From positions 124,001 through 188,000 of the forward strand of contig JAJDUD010000063.1 of assembly GCA_022826825.1 (NCBI GenBank): 64,000 bases of DNA, written 5' to 3'. Positions 32,143 to 40,062 of this stretch are shown in pieces. The translations under genes and the position numbers were made by a program. Each line of letters starts with the position of its first letter. Within the stretch, counting starts at the first letter, position 1. The DNA comes from Acidobacteriota bacterium (GTDB taxonomy: Bacteria > Acidobacteriota > Vicinamibacteria > Marinacidobacterales > Marinacidobacteraceae). The notes below the pieces were generated by a model, which worked only from the letters and a program-made list of their open reading frames with translations, was not told where the DNA came from and made no database searches.

Positions 32143-33279
32143 CTAGACGAGCGACCGCAGCGCACGCAGGAAACGCTCGACGTCGTCCCGGGTGTGGTAG
32201 TGCCCGAGCGACGCCCGCAGCACGCCGTTCTCCGGATCGTGGCCGAGGTGCTCCAGCGTGGTCGAACTCCCGAGGTCCCCGGAAGCGACCTGCACCCCCT
32301 CGGCCGCGAGCGCGGCGGCGAGCGCCGGCGCGGTTGCCCCCTCGGTGGTGAACGTGAACGTCGGAATCCGGTAGGCCGCCCGCCGGGGATCGTCCTCGCC
32401 GAGGACCGAGATGCCCTCGATGCGCGCGAGTCCCCGGAGCATCCAGCGGGAGAGGATCCGTTCCTCCTGGCGGATGCCCTGCATCCCCTTCCGCATCGGT
32501 TCCCGGCGTCCGAAGCGCTCGGATGGAGGCGCCACCGGGGCGCTCGGCGCCTCACCGAGCCGCTCCGCATAGGAGACGGCGCGGGCGAGCCCGGCGAGGA
32601 CGTTCGGCGAAACGGTCCCGTTCGGCGAGGCCGCGGGACCGAGGCGGCGGGCCCAGAGCGTCGCGCCGCGGGCGCCGAAGAGTTCCGCGGCGTCGGCGAT
32701 GACGGCGTCGCAGCGCAGGTTCCGGATGTCGAGCGAACCGTGCGCCATGAAGTGGCTCGCCTCGGTGACGAGGACGGCGTCCGTCCCTGCGAGGAGCTGC
32801 GCAACCGGAATGATCTCGTTCAGGGAGCCCGTCACGGGACACGCCTTGGTCAGCAGCACCAGCCGGGTCCGCTCGTCGAGCAGCGATTCGAGGTCGCGGA
32901 GCAGGACCCTGCCCAGCCGGCGCGGCCGCCAGTCGGACACCTCCACGCCTTCCGGGAGCGCCGCCTTCCAGGCGGCCCGGCGGTCGTCCGGCTCCGAGGC
33001 GCAGAGGACGGCGCGATCCCCTTCGCGGAGTCCGAGCGAGAGGACCAGGCGGCGGACGAGGTCCCCGTACTTCTCGCCGACCGCGATCTGATCGTCCGCC
33101 CAGTCCGCGTTCGAGTTCCAGAACCACGCGAGGTCGGCCCGCAGGTCGGCCTCCGCCGACGCGTCGGCTCCCACCGGCCGCGGCCGCAGGGTGCGGGGAA
33201 ACCCCACACTGTCGAAATCCAGCAGGCGGGCCGTCGGCGGATTGAATGATTCGGTCACGAGCGAGAGTGAGAGATCCAT
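32143..33279 (-). CDS. Class V aminotransferase-fold protein lacking the PLP lysine
   Basis: A 378-aa protein with the layout of class V PLP enzymes (cysteine desulfurase/kynureninase group): 'LRADLAWFWNSNADWADDQIA', 'VLLTKACPVTGSLNEIIPVAQL', and C-terminal 'VQVASGDLG' and 'VLRASLGHYHTRDDVERFL'. At the cofactor site the usual Asp that contacts the pyridine nitrogen is E173 ('VTEASHFMAH'), and where family members read 'SGHKxxGPxG' this protein reads 'ADAAELFGARG' with E199 in the Lys position. It may therefore bind no PLP. Start taken at ATG 33279; a GTG at 33315 is possible. Divergent from the YgfZ-like gene. Confidence 0.7.
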   Translation of the reverse strand: MDLSLSLVTESFNPPTARLLDFDSVGFPRTLRPRPVGADASAEADLRADLAWFWNSNADWADDQIAVGEKYGDLVRRLVLSLGLREGDRAVLCASEPDDRRAAWKAALPEGVEVSDWRPRRLGRVLLRDLESLLDERTRLVLLTKACPVTGSLNEIIPVAQLLAGTDAVLVTEASHFMAHGSLDIRNLRCDAVIADAAELFGARGATLWARRLGPAASPNGTVSPNVLAGLARAVSYAERLGEAPSAPVAPPSERFGRREPMRKGMQGIRQEERILSRWMLRGLARIEGISVLGEDDPRRAAYRIPTFTFTTEGATAPALAAALAAEGVQVASGDLGSSTTLEHLGHDPENGVLRASLGHYHTRDDVERFLRALRSLV

Positions 33280-33347
33280 GATGGCCGGGGCCTCGGAGCC
33301 CGAGTGAACGCCCACCCCCGATTAGGATAAAGCGCGAGGAGCAACCC

Positions 33348-34289
33348 ATGGAGGATTCCACACCCCAGTTCCCCGAATTCCCCGGCGGCGAGCCGCTTTT
33401 TTCGGTGCGGACCGGCAGCCGGGGCATCGTGGTCGTCACCGGGAACGACCGGATCGCCTTCCTCACGCGCATCATGTCCGGCGACCTGCCCGAGGCTCCC
33501 GGGGCCGCGCGCACGGCCCTGCTCGGGCCAAGGGGCAACCTGGTCGCCGCCGGGATCGCGACGGTCACGAGCGAGGCCGTCCTGCTCGAGTGCGAACGAA
33601 TCCGGGAAGAAGCGCTCGCCGCCGCGCTGGACCGGTACCGGATCGCCGACGACGTGGAGATCTCGCTCGCGGAACGCGGCGACTTCGAGGTCGTGTGCAC
33701 GGACGCGGCTGCGTTGCCGGGACGTCCGGAACCGGATCCCCAGGGACGGGTCGTGGAAACGGGAGTCGGGTTCGTGCGCCGGGATTTCCGGCCCTGGCCG
33801 GCGAAGACGGCCGTCCATGTCGGACTCCGGACCGGCCGCGTTTCGTTTCAGGACCTCATCGCCGGCGGCGGCGAGTCCCGGGAAGCATCGCCCGAACAGC
33901 AGGAGTACCTTCGCATCCTCGCGGGCGAGCCGCGGTGGGGCGCCGAACTCGACGAACGGTCCCTGCCCCTCCAGAGCGGGTTGTCCGCCCACGTCCGCCT
34001 CGGCAGGGGCTGCTACATCGGCCAGGAGTACGTCGCGCGCCAGGCGCACCGGGGCCGGATCCCCCGTCTCCTGCGCCGGCTGGAGTTCGATGAGGAGTTC
34101 GTTCCCCGGGCCGAATCGGTCGTCCTGTTCGGGACGGGTCCCGCCGGCCGGGTCACCAGCGCTGCCGGGCGCCCGACCGGCTGGAGGGGCCCGGCCGGCC
34201 TCGCCCTCGCCGTCGTCTCCGCCGACGTTCCGGCAGGCGCTTCGGTCCGGATCCTGCGCGGGCCGACCGCCCGCCTGGTCGAAATCTGA
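33348..34289 (+). CDS. ygfZ: YgfZ/GcvT-like folate-binding protein
   Basis: A 313-aa protein of the YgfZ/IBA57/CAF17 family, folate-dependent helpers of iron-sulfur cluster maintenance and tRNA modification. The family signature 'KGCYxGQE' appears as 'RGCYIGQEYVARQAHRGR' with C222; the leading Lys is Arg. N-terminal 'VVVTGNDRIAFLTRIMSGDL' and 'ARTALLGPRGNLVAAG' are GcvT-like. Its neighbour on the other strand, 68 bp away, is a class V fold protein of the cysteine-desulfurase group, so a shared link to Fe-S chemistry is possible but unproven. Confidence 0.85.
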   Translation: MEDSTPQFPEFPGGEPLFSVRTGSRGIVVVTGNDRIAFLTRIMSGDLPEAPGAARTALLGPRGNLVAAGIATVTSEAVLLECERIREEALAAALDRYRIADDVEISLAERGDFEVVCTDAAALPGRPEPDPQGRVVETGVGFVRRDFRPWPAKTAVHVGLRTGRVSFQDLIAGGGESREASPEQQEYLRILAGEPRWGAELDERSLPLQSGLSAHVRLGRGCYIGQEYVARQAHRGRIPRLLRRLEFDEEFVPRAESVVLFGTGPAGRVTSAAGRPTGWRGPAGLALAVVSADVPAGASVRILRGPTARLVEI

Positions 34290-34345
34290 ACGGGCGGCGC
34301 TCCCGCTCGTGTCCGGCGCCACGCGGGGGGAGGAGCGCCAGCCGA

Positions 34346-34396
34346 GGGAGTTTCGCCCGCTCCACGGACAATGCGGGTGTGAACGTCGGCGCTCCG
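34346..34396 (-). repeat. Single, degenerate core of the composite repeat
   Basis: GGGAGTTTCGCCCGC at its start and GGCGCTCC at its end match the inverted core at 25671 and 17278, but the first hairpin (CCCGCTCCACGGACAATGCGG) and second (GTGTGAACGTCGG) are imperfect. It lies in the short gap between the YgfZ-like gene and the next antitoxin gene. Confidence 0.55.
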
Positions 34397-34449
34397 GGCT
34401 TGTTCGGCGCGGCGCTGTCCCCGTCTCGCGTTTGATCCGGCGTGGGACC

Positions 34450-34476
34450 TGCACCACAATGGTGCATCATGGTGCA
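34450..34476 (+). promoter_or_regulatory. Three 7-bp half-sites at 10-bp spacing before the RHH gene
   Basis: TGCACCA (34450-34456), then TGGTGCA at 34460-34466 and again at 34470-34476. The first two form an inverted repeat, and all three start exactly 10 bp apart, one turn of DNA. The array overlaps the start codon of the RHH protein, as expected for an autorepressed antitoxin-type operator. Confidence 0.55.
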
Positions 34477-34690
34477 AACGGGCCAGGGGCATTCCCGGCA
34501 CGAAACCGTCCGCCGGGTCTCCGTCTCCTTCGACGCTGCGGACTACGAGGAACTCCGCAAGATCGCCGCCGAGAAGCGGGTGTCGCTCGCCTGGGTGGTC
34601 CGCGACGCGGTGGCCGCCTACATCTTCCGCCGGGGCCCCCTCTTCCGGCAGCCGCCGCACCCCCGGCCCGCCCCGAGGACTCCGGAGTGA
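34469..34690 (+). CDS. RHH (CopG-type) DNA-binding protein, orphan antitoxin
   Basis: A 73-aa ribbon-helix-helix protein: strand 'VRRVSVSFDAADYEELRKIA', turn 'EKRVSLAWVVRDAVAAYIF', then a Pro/Arg-rich tail. Start taken at the ATG at 34469; a GTG at 34442 is also in frame but lies upstream of the operator-like half-sites. A GTGA overlap at its end opens a 27-codon frame (34687-34770) that stops at the rmuC start region and resembles no toxin, so the partner gene is either lost or was never present. Confidence 0.75.
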   Translation: MVQTGQGHSRHETVRRVSVSFDAADYEELRKIAAEKRVSLAWVVRDAVAAYIFRRGPLFRQPPHPRPAPRTPE

Positions 34691-34757
34691 GGCCCGCCGT
34701 GGTCGTCCGCGTGCCGGACGCCGAGGGTGTCAGGTTCTGGCGCATCCGCCCCGGACA

Positions 34758-35972
34758 ATGCACGCCATGACGACCTCCACCCTCCTCGTTGCCCTGTTCG
34801 CGCTGGCCCTGGGCGTCGCCGCCTACGTTGCCGGCCTGCGGGCCGGGGAGCGCGCCGGGCGCCGGCAGACCCACTCGGACCTGAAGGACATCGCGCGCGC
34901 CGCGGCCGCCGAGAGCAACCAGCAGGCCCGGGAGGCCTACGAACACGCCACCGGACAGGCCGTCGAACGCCTCCAGGCGGTCGCGCGTTCGGACCGGGAA
35001 CTCGGTCAGGCGAAGTTCGATGAGACCGCGGGACCGCTGCGCGAGTCGCTCGCCAAGGTCGAGGGTCTCGCGCGGGAGCTGGAGAAAAAGCGGGCCCGGG
35101 ACCACGGGGCGCTCGAAGAAGTGGCCAAGAACCTCTCCGAGCACGTCCAGAGCGTCCTGGGTAGCAGCCGCTCGCTCCGCGAGGCGCTGAAGGGCGATCG
35201 CCAGGCGCGCGGCCGGTGGGGAGAGATCCAGCTCCAGACGCTGATCGAGTCGGTGGGCCTCACGGCTCATTCCGACTTCAGGACCCAGACGGGAACGAAC
35301 GGCGCCCGGCCGGACCTGGTCCTCCAGCTACCCGGAGGAGCGGTCCTCCCGGTGGATTCGAAGGTGCCGATGGACGATTACCTGACCGCCACCGACGTGG
35401 ACTCGCCGGAACTCCAGGACGCGGCCTTCGCCAAACACGCCAGGTGCGTGAAGTCGCATGCCGACGCGCTCGGCAAGCGGGACTACCCGGCGAAGCTTGG
35501 CGGCGGCCCGCCGTTCACGGTGATGTTCCTGCCCATCGAGTCGCTGCTGGCGGAAGCCATCCGGCACGAGCCGGACCTCCTCCAGTACGCCGCGAACCGG
35601 AAGGTGGTGCTCGCCACTCCGCACACCCTCCTCGGCCTGCTCTGGAGCGTCGCCGCGATGTGGCGTAACGAAACGAGCTCCCGGAACGCCGAGGAAATGA
35701 AACAGGCCGGTCTCGAACTCGAAAAGCGTCTCGAGATCTTCCTCGGCCACTTCGCCGACGTGGGGAGTCAGCTCGCCAGGACGAACGCGGTCTACAACGC
35801 CGCGGCGGGGTCGGCCGAATCGCGTCTCACGCCGCACCTGCGGAGACTCCGTGAACTGGGTGGCCAGCCGGAGGAGACCGCCGAGGACAGGCTGCCGAAA
35901 CCCGTCGAGGTGGCGCCGCGCCGGCTCTTCGGCGGCGACGTGGACGTGGTCGCCGAGCGGGAACTGCTCTAG
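34758..35972 (+). CDS. rmuC: DNA recombination protein RmuC
   Basis: A 404-aa RmuC homologue: an N-terminal membrane helix ('TSTLLVALFALALGVAAYVAG'), a coiled coil (about residues 30-135) and the nuclease-like RmuC domain with 'QARGRWGEIQLQTLIESVGL', 'RPDLVLQLPGGAVLPVDSKVPMD' in pattern and 'VLATPHTLLGLLWSVAAMW'. RmuC limits inversion of repeated DNA in E. coli; a role in genome stability is the accepted view, and the PD-(D/E)xK-like core ('RPDLVL..PVDSK') is intact here. ATG at 34758 or 34767. Confidence 0.95.
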   Translation: MHAMTTSTLLVALFALALGVAAYVAGLRAGERAGRRQTHSDLKDIARAAAAESNQQAREAYEHATGQAVERLQAVARSDRELGQAKFDETAGPLRESLAKVEGLARELEKKRARDHGALEEVAKNLSEHVQSVLGSSRSLREALKGDRQARGRWGEIQLQTLIESVGLTAHSDFRTQTGTNGARPDLVLQLPGGAVLPVDSKVPMDDYLTATDVDSPELQDAAFAKHARCVKSHADALGKRDYPAKLGGGPPFTVMFLPIESLLAEAIRHEPDLLQYAANRKVVLATPHTLLGLLWSVAAMWRNETSSRNAEEMKQAGLELEKRLEIFLGHFADVGSQLARTNAVYNAAAGSAESRLTPHLRRLRELGGQPEETAEDRLPKPVEVAPRRLFGGDVDVVAERELL

Positions 35973-36075
35973 CTGCCGGCCAGTGCCGCCTCGCGGCCGT
36001 GGGACCGGCGTTGCCGGCGGGAAGGTTTCCGGCCGAGGGACATCTTTTGGCGCACGTCGTCGCCATGATGTCTCC

Positions 36076-36204
36076 ATGACCATCCTCGCCCTCCTTCTCG
36101 CCGCCCTGACGGCGGTTCTGGTCCCCGGCGGCCTCTACCTGGCCACGATGGAATCGCCGCACTCGACTCCGGCGCGCCGACGCACGGCGCCGGGTACCCG
36201 CTAG
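36076..36204 (+). CDS. Small hydrophobic membrane peptide, tentative
   Basis: A 42-codon ORF: 'MTILALLLAALTAVLVPGGL' forms one membrane helix followed by a short basic tail ('ARRRTAPGTR'). There is no clear ribosome site (the preceding bases are CATGATGTCTCC). It is the only plausible coding sequence in the 344-bp gap between rmuC and the convergent esterase gene; the rest of the gap holds GC-rich imperfect hairpins and no recognised feature. Confidence 0.35.
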   Translation: MTILALLLAALTAVLVPGGLYLATMESPHSTPARRRTAPGTR

Positions 36205-36316
36205 CTCGACCTTCACCCGGGCCGGAGCGCGGCGACCCCTTCGGGGGGAGCGGCGCTGGTGTGAGTCCTGGGCCGGGGGCGGACCCGAACCAGGCACCGC
36301 CGGACGCGAAGGCGCC

Positions 36317-38938
36317 TCACCAGGGGTCCGGGGTGAGTCCGGGGATTACCACCGCAGGCCGGGTCGTCTTGAAGAAGATGAGCACGTCGTACCAGCGTGC
36401 GAGGGGAATCGAGCGCCAGTAGCTCTCGGGGGTGTCAGGGTCATAGCAGCAGCCGATGGCGCGGAACGGACGCAGGTCGCCAAGCCAGGCACTGCCCGGC
36501 GAACCCGGATCCCAGGTCCGCAGGTCGAGTACCAGACGGGACGTGGAGGCGCCCGCCAGGTAGTACTCGAACGAGTGGGGGATTGGAGGGCTCAGCTCGT
36601 TCACCATTTGGCCGACAGACTCCGATCCCCGGCGCGTGACGGCCGTGAACTGCCCGCTCTCGTGGCCGAAGGCGACGCTGAGCAGATCGTCCCCGAACAT
36701 CTCGTGCAGGTGAAACCCCGCGGCGGCGGGACTCCGCGCGAAATGGGAGTTGTGGGCCCACAGGACCAGACCCCCGCCCGGCCCGATACGCCCGTTGATC
36801 CAGGCGATGTTCTCCGCCATGGACTCCGAGCGTGACTGCTCGCGGGCAATCATCAGGTGGTACTGAACCGCCACCCGCAGGCTCTGGAGCGCCACCGCGA
36901 AGGCGGCCTCATCGGATGCCGCTTCGTATTCGTTCCGGTTCGCGACGAGGCGTTCCCGCACCGCCTCGAGCGAGGCGCCGCAGGCCGACCGGTAGATGTC
37001 GGTCTGATCACGGTAGCCTGAACCCGGGAACTGTCCGTCGTAGTCGTTGGCGAAGGTCTCGAGACAGTTGAGGTCCGCTCCCACCGACGCCGCGCGTTCG
37101 GGGTCCACGGAACGCAGGTAGTCGCGGACGTTCCGGAGCGCCAGTCCCGGAAACTGCATGTCGAATCCATGGAACTCCAGGTGCCCTCCGTCTTCGTTGT
37201 AGGCCCGCATCCACTCGATGAGTTCGAGCATGGACTCGGATCTCCACACCCAGAAGTGCATTCCGGACAGCAGCCTGTGGGGGTCTCCCTCGCCGGTTTG
37301 CAGGTAGCGGTTCAAGAGGCGGGTCTCCGGCCAGGTTGCCTCGAGCGCGAACGTATCGAAACCCTTCTCTTCCACGAGGAAACGAAACAGACGGGCCTTC
37401 ATCTGGTGGAAATCCCGGGTGCCGTAGGTGTTCTCGCCGAGGGCGACGATGCGGGCCTCGCCAACCATCTCCCCGACGCCGGCGAGGTCGCGGCTCGGGA
37501 GGGAGAAGTGCGTGCCGTGGAAGGGAACGGCGTTGGTTTCGATCCACTCCTCGGCGGCCGCCGGATCCGGGACTGGATCGGGTCTCGGCGTCACCGTGGG
37601 TAGCACCGCGGTCGCGCGCGTGGACTCGAAGTGGATGATTACGTCGTACCACTCCCGGAGCGGGGCCTCATGCCAATAGTCACCGGGTTCGTCGGGATCG
37701 TAGACGGCGCCGATGCCGCGGAACGGCCGGGTTTCCGTGAGCCATGAGTTTCCCGTCGAGATCGTGCCCAGGTCCCGGAGATCGAGTACGAACCGGGGCG
37801 CGGAGGCCCTCTCCAGGTAGCTCTCGAAGGAGCCTTCGACGGGCTCGTCGAGTACGTGCTCGGCCCGTCCCCGGTACTGTCCGCCACTCCGGGTAACGGC
37901 GGTGAAGCCGCCGCGGGCGTGGCTGAAGCCCACGACCACCATGTCGTCCCCGAAGGCCTGCCGCATGAAATGCCCCTGCGCCCCCTCCTGCGTGGAGACG
38001 TGGTAGTTGTGGGCCCAGAGGACCATCCGGCCGTCCGGCCCGATGCGGTCGCTGATCCAGCCGACGTTTTCCGCCATGGACTCGTCGCGATCCTGTTCGC
38101 CTGTCTCATCGAGATGGTACTGAACGGCGACGCGCAGGCTCTGGAGAGCGACCTCGAAGGCGTCCACACCCGAAGCGGCCTCGTACAGCGGCCGCCTCCG
38201 GAGCAGCAGGTCGCGCACCTCCTCCAGTGAAGCGGCACAGGCTCTTTGATCGGCGACCGGCTGGGCGGCGTAACGCCGAGTCGGGAAACGGCCGCTTTCG
38301 TCGTTCGCGAAGGCGTCGAGACACTGGATCCACTCGTTGACGGTCCCGACCCGATCGGGATCCACCTCGCGGAAATAGGCGCGCACGTTCTCGAGCGCGA
38401 GGCCGGGGAACTGCATGTCGAAGCCGTGGAACCCGACGTCGCCGCCCGCCTCGTTGTGGGCGCGCATCCATTCGATCATCTCGAGCACCGACTCGGTCCG
38501 CCAGGTCCAGAAGAAAAGACCCTGGAGCATTTCCCTCGCGTCGCCCTCGCCGGTACGGACGTACCGGTCGAGGAGCCGCGCCTCCGGCCAGGTGGCTTCG
38601 ATGCCGAAGGTGTTGAACCCCATCTCCTCCACCAGGAAGCGCAGCAGGCGGGCCTTCATCTCGAAGAAGTCGCGGGCCCCGTGGGTGTTCTCTCCGAGGG
38701 AGACGATGCGGGCGTCGCCCACCAGTTCCCGCAGGAACTCCAGTTCGTGGTGGGGAAGCGAGAGGTGGGGACCTTCGAACGGCTTCCCGTTGACGTCCAG
38801 CCAGTCCCGCACCGGGTCTCCCGGAGGTCCGGGGCGCGGGACCGTGGGCGGCCGCGCCACGGAATCCTGCCCACAACCCGCCGTCAGCAGCGACAGGCCC
38901 AACAGACACACCAAGTGGCCGATCGAGAATCTGTTCAT
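36317..38938 (-). CDS. Double-domain erythromycin-esterase-family lipoprotein
   Basis: An 873-aa lipoprotein (lipobox L18-T-A-G-C22) made of two complete, mutually similar erythromycin-esterase-family domains (about residues 40-440 and 460-865). Each has 'LGENxxG', 'EATWPE', 'FHGFDMQFPGLAL' and 'LWAHNxH'. In EreB-type enzymes the His of 'GExTHG' is the catalytic base. Domain one keeps it (H86, 'GENTHG'); domain two has Tyr instead (Y505, 'GENTYG'). Ordinary members have one domain of ~400 aa. The natural substrate of chromosomal members is unknown, and macrolide resistance should not be assumed. Confidence 0.9.
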   Translation of the reverse strand: MNRFSIGHLVCLLGLSLLTAGCGQDSVARPPTVPRPGPPGDPVRDWLDVNGKPFEGPHLSLPHHELEFLRELVGDARIVSLGENTHGARDFFEMKARLLRFLVEEMGFNTFGIEATWPEARLLDRYVRTGEGDAREMLQGLFFWTWRTESVLEMIEWMRAHNEAGGDVGFHGFDMQFPGLALENVRAYFREVDPDRVGTVNEWIQCLDAFANDESGRFPTRRYAAQPVADQRACAASLEEVRDLLLRRRPLYEAASGVDAFEVALQSLRVAVQYHLDETGEQDRDESMAENVGWISDRIGPDGRMVLWAHNYHVSTQEGAQGHFMRQAFGDDMVVVGFSHARGGFTAVTRSGGQYRGRAEHVLDEPVEGSFESYLERASAPRFVLDLRDLGTISTGNSWLTETRPFRGIGAVYDPDEPGDYWHEAPLREWYDVIIHFESTRATAVLPTVTPRPDPVPDPAAAEEWIETNAVPFHGTHFSLPSRDLAGVGEMVGEARIVALGENTYGTRDFHQMKARLFRFLVEEKGFDTFALEATWPETRLLNRYLQTGEGDPHRLLSGMHFWVWRSESMLELIEWMRAYNEDGGHLEFHGFDMQFPGLALRNVRDYLRSVDPERAASVGADLNCLETFANDYDGQFPGSGYRDQTDIYRSACGASLEAVRERLVANRNEYEAASDEAAFAVALQSLRVAVQYHLMIAREQSRSESMAENIAWINGRIGPGGGLVLWAHNSHFARSPAAAGFHLHEMFGDDLLSVAFGHESGQFTAVTRRGSESVGQMVNELSPPIPHSFEYYLAGASTSRLVLDLRTWDPGSPGSAWLGDLRPFRAIGCCYDPDTPESYWRSIPLARWYDVLIFFKTTRPAVVIPGLTPDPW

Positions 38939-39188
38939 CACCGAACACCTCCAACGAAGGCTCCGCGGAGTCTCGGCAAGGATCGCCTCGGCGCCGAATG
39001 GCCGCGAAACCAGCACGCGCCGGCGAACGTCCCGGACAACTCCACCGTCCGGGAAGGGCCAAGCAAGGGGAAGGCCACGCGCGCCGGCCGTCCGCTCCGC
39101 CGCCGGCCGTCCCGCGGTGAGCCGGTTCGGAACGCACCGCCGACCTCCGTCGGATCGGACACGATAGCCTCTCCCCCGGGAGGCGCCC

Positions 39189-40052
39189 ATGAGACGCACC
39201 GCACTCTTCGCCACGGCGCTGTTGCTGGCGCCGGCAACGGCACTCGCCACCTGGTCGGTGATCGCGGTGGACCGGAACTCCGGCCAGGTGATCGTCGCCT
39301 CGGCGACCTGCGTTCGCCAGTCGCGATTTCCGCCCCGGCCCGCGCGGGACCTGATGGACATCCAGGCGGTGATCGTGCCCGGCGTGGGGGTCGCCGCCTG
39401 TCAGGCCGGCGTGGACAACACCCGCGCGAACCAGATGCTCGTCTACGAGGAAATCCGGAAGGGGACCGATCCGGAGCGGATCATCGAGCTGCTTCGCGAG
39501 CAGGAGAACCTCAAGGACGAACCCGAGATGGAACGGCGGCAGTTCGGCATCCTGGATCTCCAGGGCCGGAGCGCCGGCTTCAACGGGAACCGCAACAGCG
39601 CGGCCTCGCTCTACGTGGCGGGCCAGGTCGGGGACGACATCTTCGTCCAGGTCCAGGGGAACATCCTCTTCGACGACGACGTGGCGGAAGATGCCGTGCT
39701 CGCGTTCATGCGGGCGAAGGGCACGCTGGCCGACCGGGTGATGGCCGCCATGGAGGGCGCGGACCGCGCCGGCGGCGACAAGCGATGCACCTGCGAAGAG
39801 GAACCGAAGCCCGCCGCGCCGTGCGACGGCAAGACCTCGCACGTCGCCTACATCGCCATCGCGAACCGGGACGACGCGCCGGGCCGGTCCCATAACGACG
39901 GCGACTACTACGCGTACATCAGCGCCACCGACGAGGACATCCAGCCCCACGAGAACGCCAACCCCGTCATCACCCTCCGGCTCCGTTACGACGCCTGGAA
40001 GGATGCCGGCAGCAAGCGCACCGGGATGCCCCCGTCCCTGATCCCCGAATGA
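39189..40052 (+). CDS. DUF1028 family secreted protein
   Basis: A 287-aa protein with a signal peptide (to 'ALATWSVIAV') and the DUF1028 fold, an Ntn-hydrolase-like family. Typical pieces are 'WSVIAVDRNSGQVIVASATCV' in pattern (strand starting the mature protein), 'IVPGVGVAACQAGVDN', 'RRQFGILDLQGRSAGFNG' and 'DDVAEDAVLAFMRAKGTLADRVM' in pattern. Activity of DUF1028 proteins is not established. The extension after residue 200 with several Cys and Asp residues ('CTCEEEPKPAAPC') is not part of the core. Ten bases separate it from the PQQ-propeller gene. Confidence 0.85.
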   Translation: MRRTALFATALLLAPATALATWSVIAVDRNSGQVIVASATCVRQSRFPPRPARDLMDIQAVIVPGVGVAACQAGVDNTRANQMLVYEEIRKGTDPERIIELLREQENLKDEPEMERRQFGILDLQGRSAGFNGNRNSAASLYVAGQVGDDIFVQVQGNILFDDDVAEDAVLAFMRAKGTLADRVMAAMEGADRAGGDKRCTCEEEPKPAAPCDGKTSHVAYIAIANRDDAPGRSHNDGDYYAYISATDEDIQPHENANPVITLRLRYDAWKDAGSKRTGMPPSLIPE

Positions 40053-40062
40053 GATCTCCCCA

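Noticed and set aside
29959..33249. A 1096-codon plus-strand frame across FAH, DUF885 and class V genes
   Set aside because: It covers three convincing minus-strand genes and reads as low-complexity H/R/V/E-rich sequence.
36317..38938. Macrolide resistance gene
   Set aside because: Family membership is clear, but most chromosomal members are not tied to macrolide hydrolysis, and one of the two active sites is altered; resistance cannot be claimed from sequence.
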